From Bradyrhizobium manausense (GTDB lineage Bacteria > Pseudomonadota > Alphaproteobacteria > Rhizobiales > Xanthobacteraceae): a stretch of 64,000 nt of DNA. Position 1 is the first letter of the stretch. Every line of letters starts with the position of its first letter. The notes under the pieces were generated by a model. The model ran no database searches and was not told where the DNA came from. It saw nothing but the letters and a program-made list of their open reading frames with translations. Of this stretch, positions 29,343 through 38,810 are shown piece after piece. The stretch covers positions 1,612,001 to 1,676,000 of the forward strand of contig NZ_JAFCJI010000001.1 of the NCBI RefSeq assembly GCF_018131105.1, in the 5' to 3' direction. The position numbers and the translations under genes were made by a program.

Positions 29343-30817
29343 GCACGGCCACGCACAAGCTTCTCAAGGGCGCCACCGGCGACTGGGAGATGGTCATCGG
29401 CATGGAGATCCATGCCCAGGTGACGTCGAATTCGAAACTGTTCTCGGGTGCTTCGACCGCGTTCGGCGGCGAGCCGAACACCCACGTGTCGCTGGTCGAT
29501 GCCGCGATGCCGGGCATGCTGCCCGTCATCAACGAGGAATGCGTCAGGCAGGCTGTCCGGACCGGGCTCGGTCTCAACGCGAAGATCAATCTGCGTTCGG
29601 TGTTCGACCGGAAGAACTATTTCTATCCGGACCTGCCGCAGGGCTACCAGATCAGCCAGTTCAAGTCGCCGGTGGTGGGCGAGGGTGAGGTGATGGTCGA
29701 GCTCGACGGCGGCCGCAGCGTCGCCATCGGCATCGAGCGGCTGCATCTCGAACAGGACGCCGGCAAGTTGCTGCACGACCGGTCGCCGACCATGTCCAAT
29801 GTCGATCTCAACCGCTCCGGCGTGGCGCTGATGGAGATCGTCTCCAAGCCTGATATCCGCGACGCCGAGCAGGCCAAGGCCTATGTGACGAAGCTGCGCT
29901 CGATCCTGCGCTATCTCGGGACCTGCGACGGCGACATGGAGAAGGGCAGCTTGCGCGCCGACGTGAACGTCTCCGTGCGCAAGCCGGGCGCGCCGCTCGG
30001 CACCCGCTGCGAGATCAAGAACATGAACTCGATCACCTTCATCGGCCAGGCGATCGAGTACGAAGCGCGGCGCCAGATCGAGATTCTCGAAGACGGCGGC
30101 GCGATCGACCAGGAAACGCGGCTCTACGACCCCAACAAGGGCGAGACGCGCTCGATGCGCTCGAAGGAAGAGGCGCATGACTACCGCTACTTCCCCGATC
30201 CGGATTTGCTGCCGCTGGAGTTCTCGCAAAGCTTCGTCGACGAGCTGAAGGCAGGGCTTCCGGAACTGCCGGACCAGAAGAAGACGCGCTTCGTCGCCGA
30301 CTTCGGCCTCTCCGCTTATGACGCGAGCGTGCTGGTCGCCGAGCGCGAGAGCGCGGTGTTCTACGAGACGGTGCTCGACAAGCTCGGCAACCGTGCGCGC
30401 GACGGCAAGATGGCGGCGAACTGGGTGATCAACGAGCTGTTCGGTCGTCTCAACAAGGAAGGCCGTGATATTACGGGCTCTCCCGTCTCGTCCGAGCAAC
30501 TCTCGGGGATCATCGACCTGATCGGCGAGGGCACGATCAGCGGCAAGATCGCCAAGGATCTGTTCGAGATCGTCTGGCAGGAGGGCGGCGACCCGCGTGC
30601 GCTGGTCGAAAGCCGCGGCATGAAGCAGGTCACGGATCTTTCTGCGATCGAAAAGGTTGTCGACGACATCATCGCGGCCAATCCCGACAAGGCCGCGCAG
30701 GTGAAGGACAAACCGCAGTCGCTCGGCTGGTTCGTCGGCCAGGTGATGAAGTCATCCGGCGGCAAGGCGAACCCGCAGGCGGTCAACGAGCTGCTCAAGT
30801 CCAAGCTCGGCGTCTGA
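29339..30817 (+). CDS. gatB: Asp/Glu-tRNA amidotransferase subunit B
   Basis: 492 aa kinase/tRNA-binding subunit. It has the GatB cradle start [10 protein letters not shown], the [12 protein letters not shown] metal/ATP region, the motif [16 protein letters not shown], and a C-terminal YqeY-like tail (about 340-492) with [16 protein letters not shown]. The start at ATG 29339 overlaps the upstream stop by 4 bp. With GatA and GatC it converts Glu-tRNA(Gln), and often Asp-tRNA(Asn), to the amidated forms. Confidence 0.97.
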   Translation: MSTATHKLLKGATGDWEMVIGMEIHAQVTSNSKLFSGASTAFGGEPNTHVSLVDAAMPGMLPVINEECVRQAVRTGLGLNAKINLRSVFDRKNYFYPDLPQGYQISQFKSPVVGEGEVMVELDGGRSVAIGIERLHLEQDAGKLLHDRSPTMSNVDLNRSGVALMEIVSKPDIRDAEQAKAYVTKLRSILRYLGTCDGDMEKGSLRADVNVSVRKPGAPLGTRCEIKNMNSITFIGQAIEYEARRQIEILEDGGAIDQETRLYDPNKGETRSMRSKEEAHDYRYFPDPDLLPLEFSQSFVDELKAGLPELPDQKKTRFVADFGLSAYDASVLVAERESAVFYETVLDKLGNRARDGKMAANWVINELFGRLNKEGRDITGSPVSSEQLSGIIDLIGEGTISGKIAKDLFEIVWQEGGDPRALVESRGMKQVTDLSAIEKVVDDIIAANPDKAAQVKDKPQSLGWFVGQVMKSSGGKANPQAVNELLKSKLGV

Positions 30818-30832
30818 TCTTGCGCGCTCGGA

Positions 30833-30860
30833 CGAGGTGACGACATGCTTCGTCACCTCG
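30833..30860. terminator. Hairpin after gatB
   Basis: Perfect 11-bp stem (30833-30843 with 30850-30860; CGAGGTGACGA) and a 6-nt loop, 16 bp after the gatB stop. No U-run follows, so it may be a weak terminator or an mRNA-stabilising hairpin. Confidence 0.45.
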
Positions 30861-31382
30861 CTGAGAGTTCGCGATGCGACACTCTCGCGCGTCGTCGGCG
30901 GCAATCATCATCCCAATCAGGTGCGATGCGACGACCGAATCGCAATCCCGCGATTCGCGCAAAACGGCGGCTTGCACACGCTCAGACGAGCCCTTCGGCC
31001 GTTAAGCATGAAAATAATTTCGTTGCCAAAATTCGCGACTCAGAGTCCGCGACTCGCCTTCGCAAGGTGATCGCGCGCTCTGCGGCGTGCGTCATCACGT
31101 CGATCATTCGTGATGTGCGCGCGCAGAATAATACTTGCCGCATAGGATATTCTTGCAATCGCGGCGCTCGCTGACGTCGATGTCGCGAGAAGCATTTGCA
31201 ATCGCGGACGCGTGTCTCTGTGCGTCGGCAAATCAAGCGCGGCTGGCGCACGCGCGTTACGTCGTCAACACTTCCTTAAGTGAGAAGATGTTTTTTTCGT
31301 CGTGTTGGTGTATTCGGGGTGAGTGCATTCGATCCCCGAATGCGCACAGCGATTAAAGCCATCTCACACATCGGAGGGCAAC
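30861..31382. other. Non-coding stretch upstream of the lysine-rich peptide gene
   Basis: About 520 bp with no convincing reading frame. It contains many short GCGA/TCGC motifs in both orientations and becomes more AT-rich from about 31260 (TTAAGTGAGAAGATGTTTTTTTCG). The promoter and leader of the 30-aa peptide gene probably lie in its last 120 bp. No RNA family was recognised. Confidence 0.4.
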
Positions 31383-31475
31383 ATGGCCAAGAAAGCAAAG
31401 AAGGCGAAGAAGGCGAAGAGCGCAGTGAAGAAGACTGCGAAGAAGACCCGCAAGGTCGCGAAGAAGAAGAAGTAA
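31383..31475 (+). CDS. Tiny lysine-rich histone H1-like peptide (30 aa)
   Basis: Open frame ATG 31383 to TAA 31475 encoding MAKKAKKAKKAKSAVKKTAK and on to KKKK; 17 of 30 residues are Lys and most of the rest are Ala, Val or Thr. A near-perfect ribosome site (GGAGGG, spacing 5) precedes it. The composition resembles the C-terminal tails of bacterial H1-like proteins, which bind DNA through charge. A role in nucleoid or RNA binding is an inference. It is shorter than usual gene-calling cut-offs, so it may be unannotated in many genomes. It stands alone, followed by a GC-rich hairpin. Confidence 0.7.
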   Translation: MAKKAKKAKKAKSAVKKTAKKTRKVAKKKK

Positions 31476-31490
31476 CTTCGCTTCTGAAGT

Positions 31491-31512
31491 TGCCGGCTCC
31501 TAGCAGCCGGCA
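31491..31512 (+). terminator. Hairpin after the lysine-rich peptide gene
   Basis: 8-bp stem TGCCGGCT/AGCCGGCA (31491-31498 with 31505-31512), 6-nt loop, 15 bp after the stop codon. It lacks a U-tract, so termination strength is uncertain. Confidence 0.45.
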
Positions 31513-32285
31513 CGTCATCAGCGCCTCCTAGAGGTTCTGGTCGACGATAGAGGGTGTCGGCGAGACATCAGGTCAACGGTCGGATCGTCAACTTCGCGAG
31601 CTTGCTCGTCAAAGTCCGGTCCGGCAGAAGAAACAAGTTTTCTTCGTTCGGTGCGGCTCTCCTTCAAAGGGGCTCCGCAATTCCACAAGCGGCCTTCGGG
31701 CCAATTTGGAATCTGGTCCTGACGTGTTCGCCGACGCCCTCGTTCCCTGAGGCCGGGGTATTGCCGGCAACCCTTTTCCCCACATTGTTGATCTGACCGC
31801 GACGTAGCCGCGCTGCGCTGTCGCGTTGCCTGCACCAAGCGGGCGAGGGCCGTGGCGAACTGTCGTTGCCGCGACGGCATTGCCCGGGTGTGTGGCTCCG
31901 AGCACGCAGGCGGCCATCCCGGCGCGCCGTACCTCGCAAAATGTAGCCACCGTACGCGCGCCACCGCGCCTGATGGTTATCGATGTCCCAAAATCCCAAG
32001 GTAAACCGAATCTGACGAATCGCAGAAGTGCCTGCGGATCAGGGATTTCCTGGATTCGCCACGCGGACGGCGCGGCCTCGCGTTTACGTCTGCTTCATCG
32101 CGATGCTTAAACTGCGATTCAAATTTCCCCGCCATCATCGCCTCCAACAAGCCGGCAAACGGCATCGGGCAAGAAGCCCTGGGGATGAGTTGAACAGTGC
32201 GGGATCCAGAAAGATCACGCACATCAGAGTTGGACGGGAGCCGCGCTCGGGGGAACGAGGCGGCATAAGAAAAAGGGGATGTGTC
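31513..32285. other. Non-coding or decayed stretch, no supported gene
   Basis: About 770 bp. Open frames exist on both strands (for example 31554-31796, 31826-32110 and minus 31518-31964), but none has a good ribosome site together with protein-like composition. The AAGGGG ribosome site of the next gene is at its end. It could be a degraded gene or leader region; no parent gene was recognised. Confidence 0.35.
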
Positions 32286-32552
32286 ATGTTTCAGGGTACT
32301 TTCGATCTCGATACGGCGACGCCGATCGATGCCAGCGCGCTGTCGGACGTTCTGTTCGAGCGCGGGATCTATTGGGCGAGCGGCCGCTCCGGCCTGGTTG
32401 ACCTCGTCGCCGCGCACAAATGGTTCAACCTCGCAGCCCTGAAGGGTCGCAAGGACGCCGTCACGCTGCGCCAGGAAGTGGCCGGCCAGATGTCGGAGTC
32501 CGAGATCTCGGCCGCGCAGCGCGAGGCGAGGGCGTGGGTGTCCGCGCACTAA
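32286..32552 (+). CDS. Sel1/TPR-like small protein (88 aa)
   Basis: The start at ATG 32286 has AAGGGG upstream; the longer frame from 32028 has a basic, non-protein-like extension. The protein reads VDLVAAHKWFNLAALKGRKD, a Sel1-type repeat signature (AxxWFxxAAxxG), and then a second helix pair ending EARAWVSAH. Sel1 repeats usually mediate protein-protein contact. No signal peptide or membrane segment. The partner is unknown. Confidence 0.75.
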   Translation: MFQGTFDLDTATPIDASALSDVLFERGIYWASGRSGLVDLVAAHKWFNLAALKGRKDAVTLRQEVAGQMSESEISAAQREARAWVSAH

Positions 32553-32648
32553 GTCGAGCGCGGCGCATCCGGCTCCGCGGTTTCATGGGGCGATTGGGTT
32601 GCGCTAAATCAAGCTCTCGGGGCGTGCCGCCATCCAGACCCGTGCGGC

Positions 32649-32903
32649 ATGAGCGATCCCGACAAGAGCCACTCAGGACTGAGTTCAGGACCAGGCGAAT
32701 GGCTGCCGATTCAGCTCGCGCCTGACGATTGCGATCTGGAACTCGGACAGCCGCACAAAACAGGCATTCTGCCGCTCAGCTTTCCATGCCGCCGCCGGGC
32801 CGGTGTCTGGTTCAATGTCTGGGCGGACGAGGCCGTGCTGATCTCGCCGTCGCATTGGCGAATCTGGCGTCGCGAACCTAGCCGCACGAACACCCATATA
32901 TAA
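32649..32903 (+). CDS. Small hypothetical protein (84 aa)
   Basis: Soluble, with a polar N-terminus and a core reading EWLPIQLAPDDCDLELG, LSFPCRRRAGVWFN and ISPSHWRIWRRE. The aromatic and arginine pattern with a final HWRxW motif looks like a real folded domain, and resembles small uncharacterised proteins I associate with Bradyrhizobium; this is from memory, not verified. It lies 96 bp after the Sel1-like gene. Confidence 0.6.
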   Translation: MSDPDKSHSGLSSGPGEWLPIQLAPDDCDLELGQPHKTGILPLSFPCRRRAGVWFNVWADEAVLISPSHWRIWRREPSRTNTHI

Positions 32904-33019
32904 GGAAAGCGCGCGTCGGTCTCAGCTCGCCCGCGCAAAAACCTTGCGCCTGGCTTTTGCAGCCGAGCGACGACCGCTTGCAGATGAAGAAATGCACAGA
33001 GCCTGATTCTGGGGCTGGG

Positions 33020-33112
33020 TGGCGGAGAGAGAGGGATTCGAACCCTCGATACAGCTTGAGACCGTATGACGCTTTAGCAAAGCGTTGCCTTCAGCCACTC
33101 GGCCACCTCTCC
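33020..33112 (-). tRNA. tRNA-Ser (anticodon GCU), CCA encoded
   Basis: Minus-strand cloverleaf of 93 nt including CCA. Acceptor stem GGAGAGG/TCTCTCC, D-arm TGGCCGAGTGGCTGAAGG, anticodon loop TTTGCTAAA reading serine AGC/AGU codons, the long variable arm of class II tRNAs, T-arm GAGGGTTCGAATCCCTC, discriminator G, and then CCA encoded at 33022-33020. Confidence 0.95.
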
Positions 33113-34016
33113 GGTGCGAGCCTTATGCATCTAATTCCTTGGGCGGGTCAATTTGGAAGCGTGTGTTTTCGTTCAAATATTCCCAACGAATTCCGCACGC
33201 ATGCGCGCCAAGAGAGACGGCTTGCTCTCAGGTTTGAGAAGCGCCGTGCCGAAAGGGCGGGCTCGGATCCAACGCGTTTGGACGCGACGGCAGAGGTCAA
33301 CCCCGCCGACGAATCTATGTCTCTCCAAATAAGTAATTGAATTTGCTGGAGAGTTTCTGCATGGCCAGCTTTCCGAGGAAGATGCCAGCTGGCCTACGTC
33401 GTCCGACGCCGATGAAGGACTGACCGGCGGGGGAAGGCCTCCGTCTCCATTTGCCGGATGCCGGCGCTGATTCTCCAATCGTCCGAATGACTTCAGCTGC
33501 AGCGAGAGTCCACGCGTCGTCGGCCGTTTGCACGCGTCCTGGCGGAGATCACCGAGAGTTACGGCGCGTGACTCATCCATCTTGAGTCGATCCACCGATT
33601 CCACGATTCGAGCGTGTCAGAGCCGCCCCTGTGTGTAAGCCGACCTCCGCACCGTCGGATCGGGAAATCCCGAGGCAAATGGAACCGTTCAGAAAACGGT
33701 AATGTAAACAATGTGTTGCGAGCGCCGTTCGATCACATCCACGTGTTATTTGTGCAACACTCTCCGGGAAACACGCTTTGCAGGCCCGTTTCGGAGCGTT
33801 CTGTTGTTGTGTGTGCAAGGACGTTCGGTAATTGTGACCGGGCGACGGAGGGGGGCATCCCAAGGTCGTCCCGTTTAGGTCTTTCGCTTAAGTCCCTCGC
33901 GTTCATGCGGGTGTGTCCGAAGACGCGAAGGCGGCCAGAGCGGTGATTTAAAGGGGGTTGGGGAATTGGCCATTCGGGTCAGTGACCTTCCCTGAAGAGC
34001 AACTTGGAGGTTTAAC
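33113..34016. other. Long gene-free stretch between tRNA-Ser and the porin
   Basis: About 900 bp with no supported gene. The minus-strand frame 33173-33604 and plus-strand frame 33614-33946 lack ribosome sites and protein-like composition. The part from about 33700 is richer in A/T and T/G tracts and probably holds the porin promoter and a long leader. Small hairpins occur at 33661-33672 (CGGGA/TCCCG) and 33684-33700 (ACCGTT/AACGGT). The tRNA-Ser promoter should lie in its first 100 bp. Confidence 0.45.
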
Positions 34017-35525
34017 ATGAAGTTGGTTAAGAGCCTTTTGCTCGGCTCAGCGGCGGGTCTGATCGCCGTGGGCGGAGCTCAAGCAGCCGATCTCCCCGTG
34101 AAGGCCAAGGCGGTCGAATACGTGAAGATCTGCTCGCTGTACGGTGCGGGTTTCTACTACATCCCGGGCACTGACACCTGCATCAAGCTGGGTGGCTACG
34201 TCCGTGCTGACTTGGTTCTCGGCGGCGCCGGCGACTACGGCTTCAATCAGAGCTCGGCCTCTGCGAACGGTGGTTCGAACAACCGTCTGACGAACTACTA
34301 CTACACCCGCGCTCGTATGGACTTCAACGTCGATACCCGCACGGCGACCGAATACGGCGTGGTTCGTACCTATGCTGACATGATCTTCAGCTATGACACG
34401 GGCAACGTCACCGGTAGCGCTCCGTCGGCGTTCACCGCTGGTGGCGCGACCCTCGGCCTCTACCATGCGTTCATCCAGTTCGCTGGCTTCACGTTCGGCC
34501 GCACCGTGTCGATCTTCGACGCTCCGTGGCAGAGCTATCCGGCTGGCGGTCCCGATACCATTCCGGGCGGCTCCAACCACGTCACCGGTATCAACCAGGT
34601 CGCTTATACCGCTGACTTCGGTCAGGGCATCACCGGTTCGCTCGCTTTGGAGAACCCCGATACCCAGTCCAACGGTAACGGCAACCTCTTCAACCTTTCC
34701 GGTGCTGCTACCCCGGCGTTCCTGACGGGCGCGTACGGTGGAAACGGCTGGGGCGGAACGCGCTCGCCGGACATCGTCGGTGCTATCCGTGTCGACCAGG
34801 CCTGGGGTCTTGCCCAGTTCTCGGTTGCCGCGCATGACCTGCATCCCGGCTACTACGGCACGACCGAACCCACCGGTCACCCCTCCGACAAGTGGGGTTG
34901 GGCTGTGCAGGGTGCCTTGTCGATCAAGAACATCCCGACTGGTGCGGGTGACTCGATCAACTTGCAGGCCGTCTACACCGATGGCATGAGCCGTGAAAAC
35001 TTCCAGGTCCTGTTCCCGCAGACCTTCTTCATGTACAGCGGCACGGGCGTGGCTGGTGCGTATCAGAGCGTCGGCTTCGCCGCCGTCACTGATGGCGTGT
35101 TCAGCGCAGCTGGCGGTGGCATCGAGACCACCAAGAGCTGGGGCTTCCGCGGTGGCTTCACCCACAACTGGAACCCCTACTGGGTTAGCGCCATCTACGG
35201 TGGCTACGGTGGGGTGAGCTACACCACCAACGCGAAGACCGCGATCTGCGCGACCTTCAACGCCACCTTCGCTGGTTCTGCTGCAACCGCGACCTGTAAC
35301 CCGGACTTCAACTTCGGCGTTATCGGCGTCAACACCGTCTGGACCCCGGTCAAGAACCTGGCGTTCACGGCAGACCTGAGCTACTCGCGTCTGGACCAGA
35401 AGTATTCGGGCACCATCACTGGCCCGAACACTGCGATTGCTACCGCTGCGAAGCCGGCTGCAACGTATGAGCTGAAGGATCAGAACTCCCTGACCCTGCT
35501 GCTCCGCGCTCAGCGCACCTTCTAA
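34017..35525 (+). CDS. Outer-membrane porin (alphaproteobacterial Porin_2 type)
   Basis: 502 aa. The signal peptide (residues 1-23, ends GGAQA) is followed by ADLPVKAKAVEYVKICSLYG and GFYYIPGTDTCIKLGGYVRAD, the conserved start of rhizobial porins, with two cysteines likely forming a disulfide. Beta-strand alternation continues to a C-terminal Phe (LLLRAQRTF). It forms a general diffusion channel, probably trimeric. GGAGG precedes the ATG. Codon use is strongly biased (many GGT, GCT, AAC, ACC), unlike neighbouring genes, as expected for a highly expressed protein. A strong terminator follows. Confidence 0.95.
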   Translation: MKLVKSLLLGSAAGLIAVGGAQAADLPVKAKAVEYVKICSLYGAGFYYIPGTDTCIKLGGYVRADLVLGGAGDYGFNQSSASANGGSNNRLTNYYYTRARMDFNVDTRTATEYGVVRTYADMIFSYDTGNVTGSAPSAFTAGGATLGLYHAFIQFAGFTFGRTVSIFDAPWQSYPAGGPDTIPGGSNHVTGINQVAYTADFGQGITGSLALENPDTQSNGNGNLFNLSGAATPAFLTGAYGGNGWGGTRSPDIVGAIRVDQAWGLAQFSVAAHDLHPGYYGTTEPTGHPSDKWGWAVQGALSIKNIPTGAGDSINLQAVYTDGMSRENFQVLFPQTFFMYSGTGVAGAYQSVGFAAVTDGVFSAAGGGIETTKSWGFRGGFTHNWNPYWVSAIYGGYGGVSYTTNAKTAICATFNATFAGSAATATCNPDFNFGVIGVNTVWTPVKNLAFTADLSYSRLDQKYSGTITGPNTAIATAAKPAATYELKDQNSLTLLLRAQRTF

Positions 35526-35541
35526 GTTCGACTATCTACTC

Positions 35542-35580
35542 GAGCCCCCGGCGGGAAACCGCCGGGGGCTCTTGCTTTTT
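35542..35580 (+). terminator. Rho-independent terminator of the porin gene
   Basis: 13-bp GC-rich perfect stem (35542-35554 with 35559-35571), GAAA tetraloop, then TTGCTTTTT. It begins 17 bp after the porin stop. Confidence 0.93.
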
Positions 35581-35668
35581 GGTGACGATGGCCTGATGGG
35601 CACATCAATCGAGAGATAATCATCGACGAGAGCAAGACGGACAGAACCGACCTTGTCTTTTGAAGCGA

Positions 35669-35696
35669 AAGAGGCCGCCCCGAGAGGCGGCCTCTT
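35669..35696. terminator. Second hairpin downstream of the porin
   Basis: 11-bp perfect stem AAGAGGCCGCC... paired with GGCGGCCTCTT (35669-35679 with 35686-35696) and a 6-nt loop. The flanking T and A runs are weak. It may be a back-up terminator on either strand. Confidence 0.5.
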
Positions 35697-36093
35697 CGAT
35701 TCCAGCCTACCGTCACCATCCCGGACTCAGGGCTCTGCAGCTGTCAGAGCTTGCGATATCGCTCCGGCTGGATAGGTGCGCGTCGCAAGTCCTGGAGTTG
35801 AAACGCTTCGGTGGGGTCTGGACCGCATGGCCCGACAGGGAGCATCCGCCCTGGCGGTTGCCAGCTGTTTTGACCGCGGATGTCGATAGGGCAGCGAGCA
35901 TGCGTGCGATCGACAAAGGCAGCAGAGCGAAGTTGGACGTTGCCGGCCTCGTCGTGGCCTTGCTCGTTGTTGTCAGGCCGGCAAATGCTTGCGGCAGGAC
36001 AGCGGGCAGGGGGGCTGGCATCGAGCGGCCTCACTCAATCCAGGCATGGCCAGAAATTGAGGTGAGCTTCGTTCGTTCGAGAAAGAGCCGGCT
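35697..36093. other. Gene-free stretch between convergent porin and transglycosylase genes
   Basis: About 400 bp. Overlapping open frames occur on both strands (35660-36172 plus; 35713-36021 and 35744-36034 minus) without ribosome sites or recognisable motifs. I see no supported gene or RNA here. Confidence 0.4.
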
Positions 36094-38604
36094 CTACTCC
36101 ACGCTGCCGGCGCCGCGGCGCAGATCGGCATCGATCTGCAGGCGCGTACCGCCGCCGAAGCGGGCGCGGTAGACCTGAAGATTCTCCATGATCCGCTGCA
36201 CGTAGTTGCGCGTCTCGGAGAAGGGAATCAGCTCCACCCAGTCGACTGCGTCGACCTTGGGGTCGCGCGGGTCGCCGTAGCGGTCGATCCATTTCCTCAC
36301 GCTGCCGCGGCCGGCGTTATAGGCCGCGAAGGTCATGATGTAGGAGCCGCGATAATCCTCGAGCAGGCCGCCGAGTTCGGCCGCGCCAAGCGTGGCGTTG
36401 TAGGACGAATCGTTCTTCAGCCGCGACAGGTCATAGGTTGCGCCGTGCCGCTTGCAGACATAGCGCGCGGCGTCCGGCGTCACCTGCATCAGGCCATAGG
36501 CCTGGGCCGGCGACACCACGGAGGGGTTGAATGCGCTTTCCTGGCGCGCGATGGCGTAGACGATGCTGCGCTCGACCTCGGGGCCGATCTGCGAGAATTG
36601 CGGAATGCCGTTGACGGGGTAGGCGTAGAAGTCGAACGGCAGGCCGCGATTCAGTGCGGCCTTGCCGACCAGCAGCATGCCGCGCGCGTCGCTATAGCGC
36701 TGGGTCAGTTCGCCGAGGCCTGCCAGCGCTTCGGGATCGCCGTTCTCGCCCATGTCGGCAAGCATCGGCACGGCGAGTTCGCGCTCGTCGAGCTCGTAGA
36801 GCAATTGCGCCGCGCGCACGATCTCGAGCCGTTCGGCGCCGCGGCCATGCGGCTGGCTGTTGAGCCCGATCTGCGGCAGGCCGAGCTTGGCGCGCGCGAG
36901 CTGGCCGTAATAGCTCGTCGATTGCTCGGCGGCGCGAGCGTAGGCGTTGCGCGCTTCCTGCTGGCGGCCGGCGGCCTCCGCCGCGCGACCCTGCCAATAG
37001 CCGGCGCGCGCCAGCGTTGTCGGATTGACGCTGCCGACGCCGATGCGGGCAAAATGCTGGGCGGCTGCCGCGGGGTCGTTGAGGAAGCGAAGCGCGATCC
37101 AGCCTGCGGTGAACTCCTGCTCGGTCTTGTAGATGTCGCGCGTGGGCAGGGCTGCGTCCCGTGCGATCAGATAGGCGCTGCGGAAGTCCTCGGTGTCGAT
37201 CATCTTGCGTGCCAGGAGGCGCCGTTCGATCCACCATTCGTCGAGATTGTAGAGCCGGTTCGGATCCTTCGGCGCCGACAGCATCAGCTGAGCCGCTTCT
37301 GGAAACTTCTCTTCGCGGCGCAGGAGCTGGATCTTGCTGAAGATGAAGCCGGGATCGCTGTGCAGCTCGCGCGGCACCTCTTCGAGCAGCGCACGCGTAT
37401 TGGGCGCCTTCCTGTAAGAGGCAATGCGGGCCTTGGCGAGCGCGACATAGCCGGCGCCGAGCCGTCTGGCCGCGCGCAGCGCCGCCTCGTGCTCGCTTCC
37501 ATAGAGCAGCGTGTCCATCCGCGCCTTCTGGTCACCCGGCGTGAGCAGCGCGCCGAACTGATCAAGCGCGTTGTTCTCGGTGTCTTCCGACATCGGATCG
37601 CTGCGCCAGGCTTCGCGCACCAGTCGCTCGGCATTGGCCCGGTCGCCTCGCGCGAGCATCGCCTTTGCGAGCACGAAACGGCCCTTGGCCGAAACAGGGG
37701 ATTCGTTCTCGAACCACGACCACGCAACTGACGCGTCGCGCCTGTCGTCCCACATCGCAGCTTCAAGACGGCGTCGCAGGAAGGTCTGCGACGGCCAGCT
37801 CGGATTGGCGGAGAGGAAGGCGCGGTAGCGCTCGACGCTCGCGCCATTGTCCTCACTGCGCAGGATGATCCATTCCGCGAGCTTTCGCGCGACCGGATCG
37901 GAAATCGAATCGGCGTAATTGGTGGCATCGCCGGCCTTGCGCTTGCGCACGAGCTCGATGACGTTTTCCAGCGTGTCCTTGTCGGCTTGCGACGTCGACG
38001 AGGTCGCAGCGACCGCGGCCGGCGTGACCGGCTTGCGTGGCGCGGCGTGCTGGCGCGTCGCAGGCGCCAGCACGGGCGTTGCGATCGGTCTGGCGGAGAC
38101 CGGGGCGGTGGGTCTCACGGCGGCCGTTGCCGCCGGCGTGGCCTTGGGAGCCGAGGCGTTGGAGGCCGGTCGTGACTTCGGAGTGGAGGCCGCGGCTGCG
38201 GGCTTCGGCTTGTCCTTCGCGGCATCCTTGCCCGCAGGTTTCTTCGCCGCATCCTTGGTCGGGGCAGGGGCTGCTCCCTTGCCTGCACCCTTGGCGGTTT
38301 CTTTACCCGCGCCCTTGGCTGTTTCCTTCGACGTTTCCTTCGACGTCTCCTTGGCGGCGCCTTTCGCGGGCTTCTTCGCGATGTCCTTTGCGGGCTGCTT
38401 GGCCGCTGGCTTCGCGGTTCCCTTCGTCGCCTGCTTGGCTGGCTCCTTCGCGGTGTCCTCACTCGTCTCGTTGGACTTGGCGAGCGCGACGCAGCCGATC
38501 GACAGGCCGGCCATCAGGCACAGGGCCAGACCGGCAGATCGCCATGCAGCACGAGGAAAGGAGGTCACGGCGGTTCGTCGCCCCGAATCAGTCAATTTGC
38601 TCAA
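36094..38604 (-). CDS. slt: Soluble lytic murein transglycosylase with Lys/Ala-rich N-terminal region
   Basis: 836 aa periplasmic enzyme that cleaves peptidoglycan with 1,6-anhydro product formation. Residues about 20-42 are a signal peptide or anchor. Residues 45-200 are a low-complexity Lys/Ala/Thr/Glu/Pro tract (repeats of ETSK, AKGAGKE). Residues about 205-640 are an alpha-superhelical U domain, and the C-terminal SLT domain shows ARQESAFNPSVVSPAQAYGL with the catalytic Glu, MQVTPDAA, and AYNAGRGSVRKWI. The long charged tract is absent from E. coli Slt70 and may bind the cell wall or phospholipid surface. Confidence 0.92.
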   Translation of the reverse strand: MSKLTDSGRRTAVTSFPRAAWRSAGLALCLMAGLSIGCVALAKSNETSEDTAKEPAKQATKGTAKPAAKQPAKDIAKKPAKGAAKETSKETSKETAKGAGKETAKGAGKGAAPAPTKDAAKKPAGKDAAKDKPKPAAAASTPKSRPASNASAPKATPAATAAVRPTAPVSARPIATPVLAPATRQHAAPRKPVTPAAVAATSSTSQADKDTLENVIELVRKRKAGDATNYADSISDPVARKLAEWIILRSEDNGASVERYRAFLSANPSWPSQTFLRRRLEAAMWDDRRDASVAWSWFENESPVSAKGRFVLAKAMLARGDRANAERLVREAWRSDPMSEDTENNALDQFGALLTPGDQKARMDTLLYGSEHEAALRAARRLGAGYVALAKARIASYRKAPNTRALLEEVPRELHSDPGFIFSKIQLLRREEKFPEAAQLMLSAPKDPNRLYNLDEWWIERRLLARKMIDTEDFRSAYLIARDAALPTRDIYKTEQEFTAGWIALRFLNDPAAAAQHFARIGVGSVNPTTLARAGYWQGRAAEAAGRQQEARNAYARAAEQSTSYYGQLARAKLGLPQIGLNSQPHGRGAERLEIVRAAQLLYELDERELAVPMLADMGENGDPEALAGLGELTQRYSDARGMLLVGKAALNRGLPFDFYAYPVNGIPQFSQIGPEVERSIVYAIARQESAFNPSVVSPAQAYGLMQVTPDAARYVCKRHGATYDLSRLKNDSSYNATLGAAELGGLLEDYRGSYIMTFAAYNAGRGSVRKWIDRYGDPRDPKVDAVDWVELIPFSETRNYVQRIMENLQVYRARFGGGTRLQIDADLRRGAGSVE

Positions 38605-38810
38605 GACCTATCTGTACAAGATCTGGCTGTATTTGATTGAATATGCGGACAAAATACCAACAGCCGCTTACCGTCGCCCGGTTTGCACCACCACCGCGGC
38701 AAAATCGCGGCTTAAACGGTGCGTCACACGGATGCAGGTCTTTTACCGGCGGGATAGACCCGGTAAGAATGGGGCTTGCTCTAAAATCTCGCCGCGTACG
38801 GAGGAAGTCC

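Noticed and set aside
31280..31531. 83-codon plus-strand frame with a Glu/Gly-rich acidic run
   Set aside because: It reads the lysine-rich peptide gene in another frame; the acidic run is produced by the AAGAAGGCG repeats, and it has no ribosome site.
33173..33604. Minus-strand frame of 143 codons in the gap before the porin
   Set aside because: No ribosome site, no motif, mixed low-complexity composition; treated as non-coding.
38115..38462. Arg/Pro-rich minus-strand frame of 115 codons
   Set aside because: An alternative reading of the Lys/Ala-rich N-terminal tract of the lytic transglycosylase gene.
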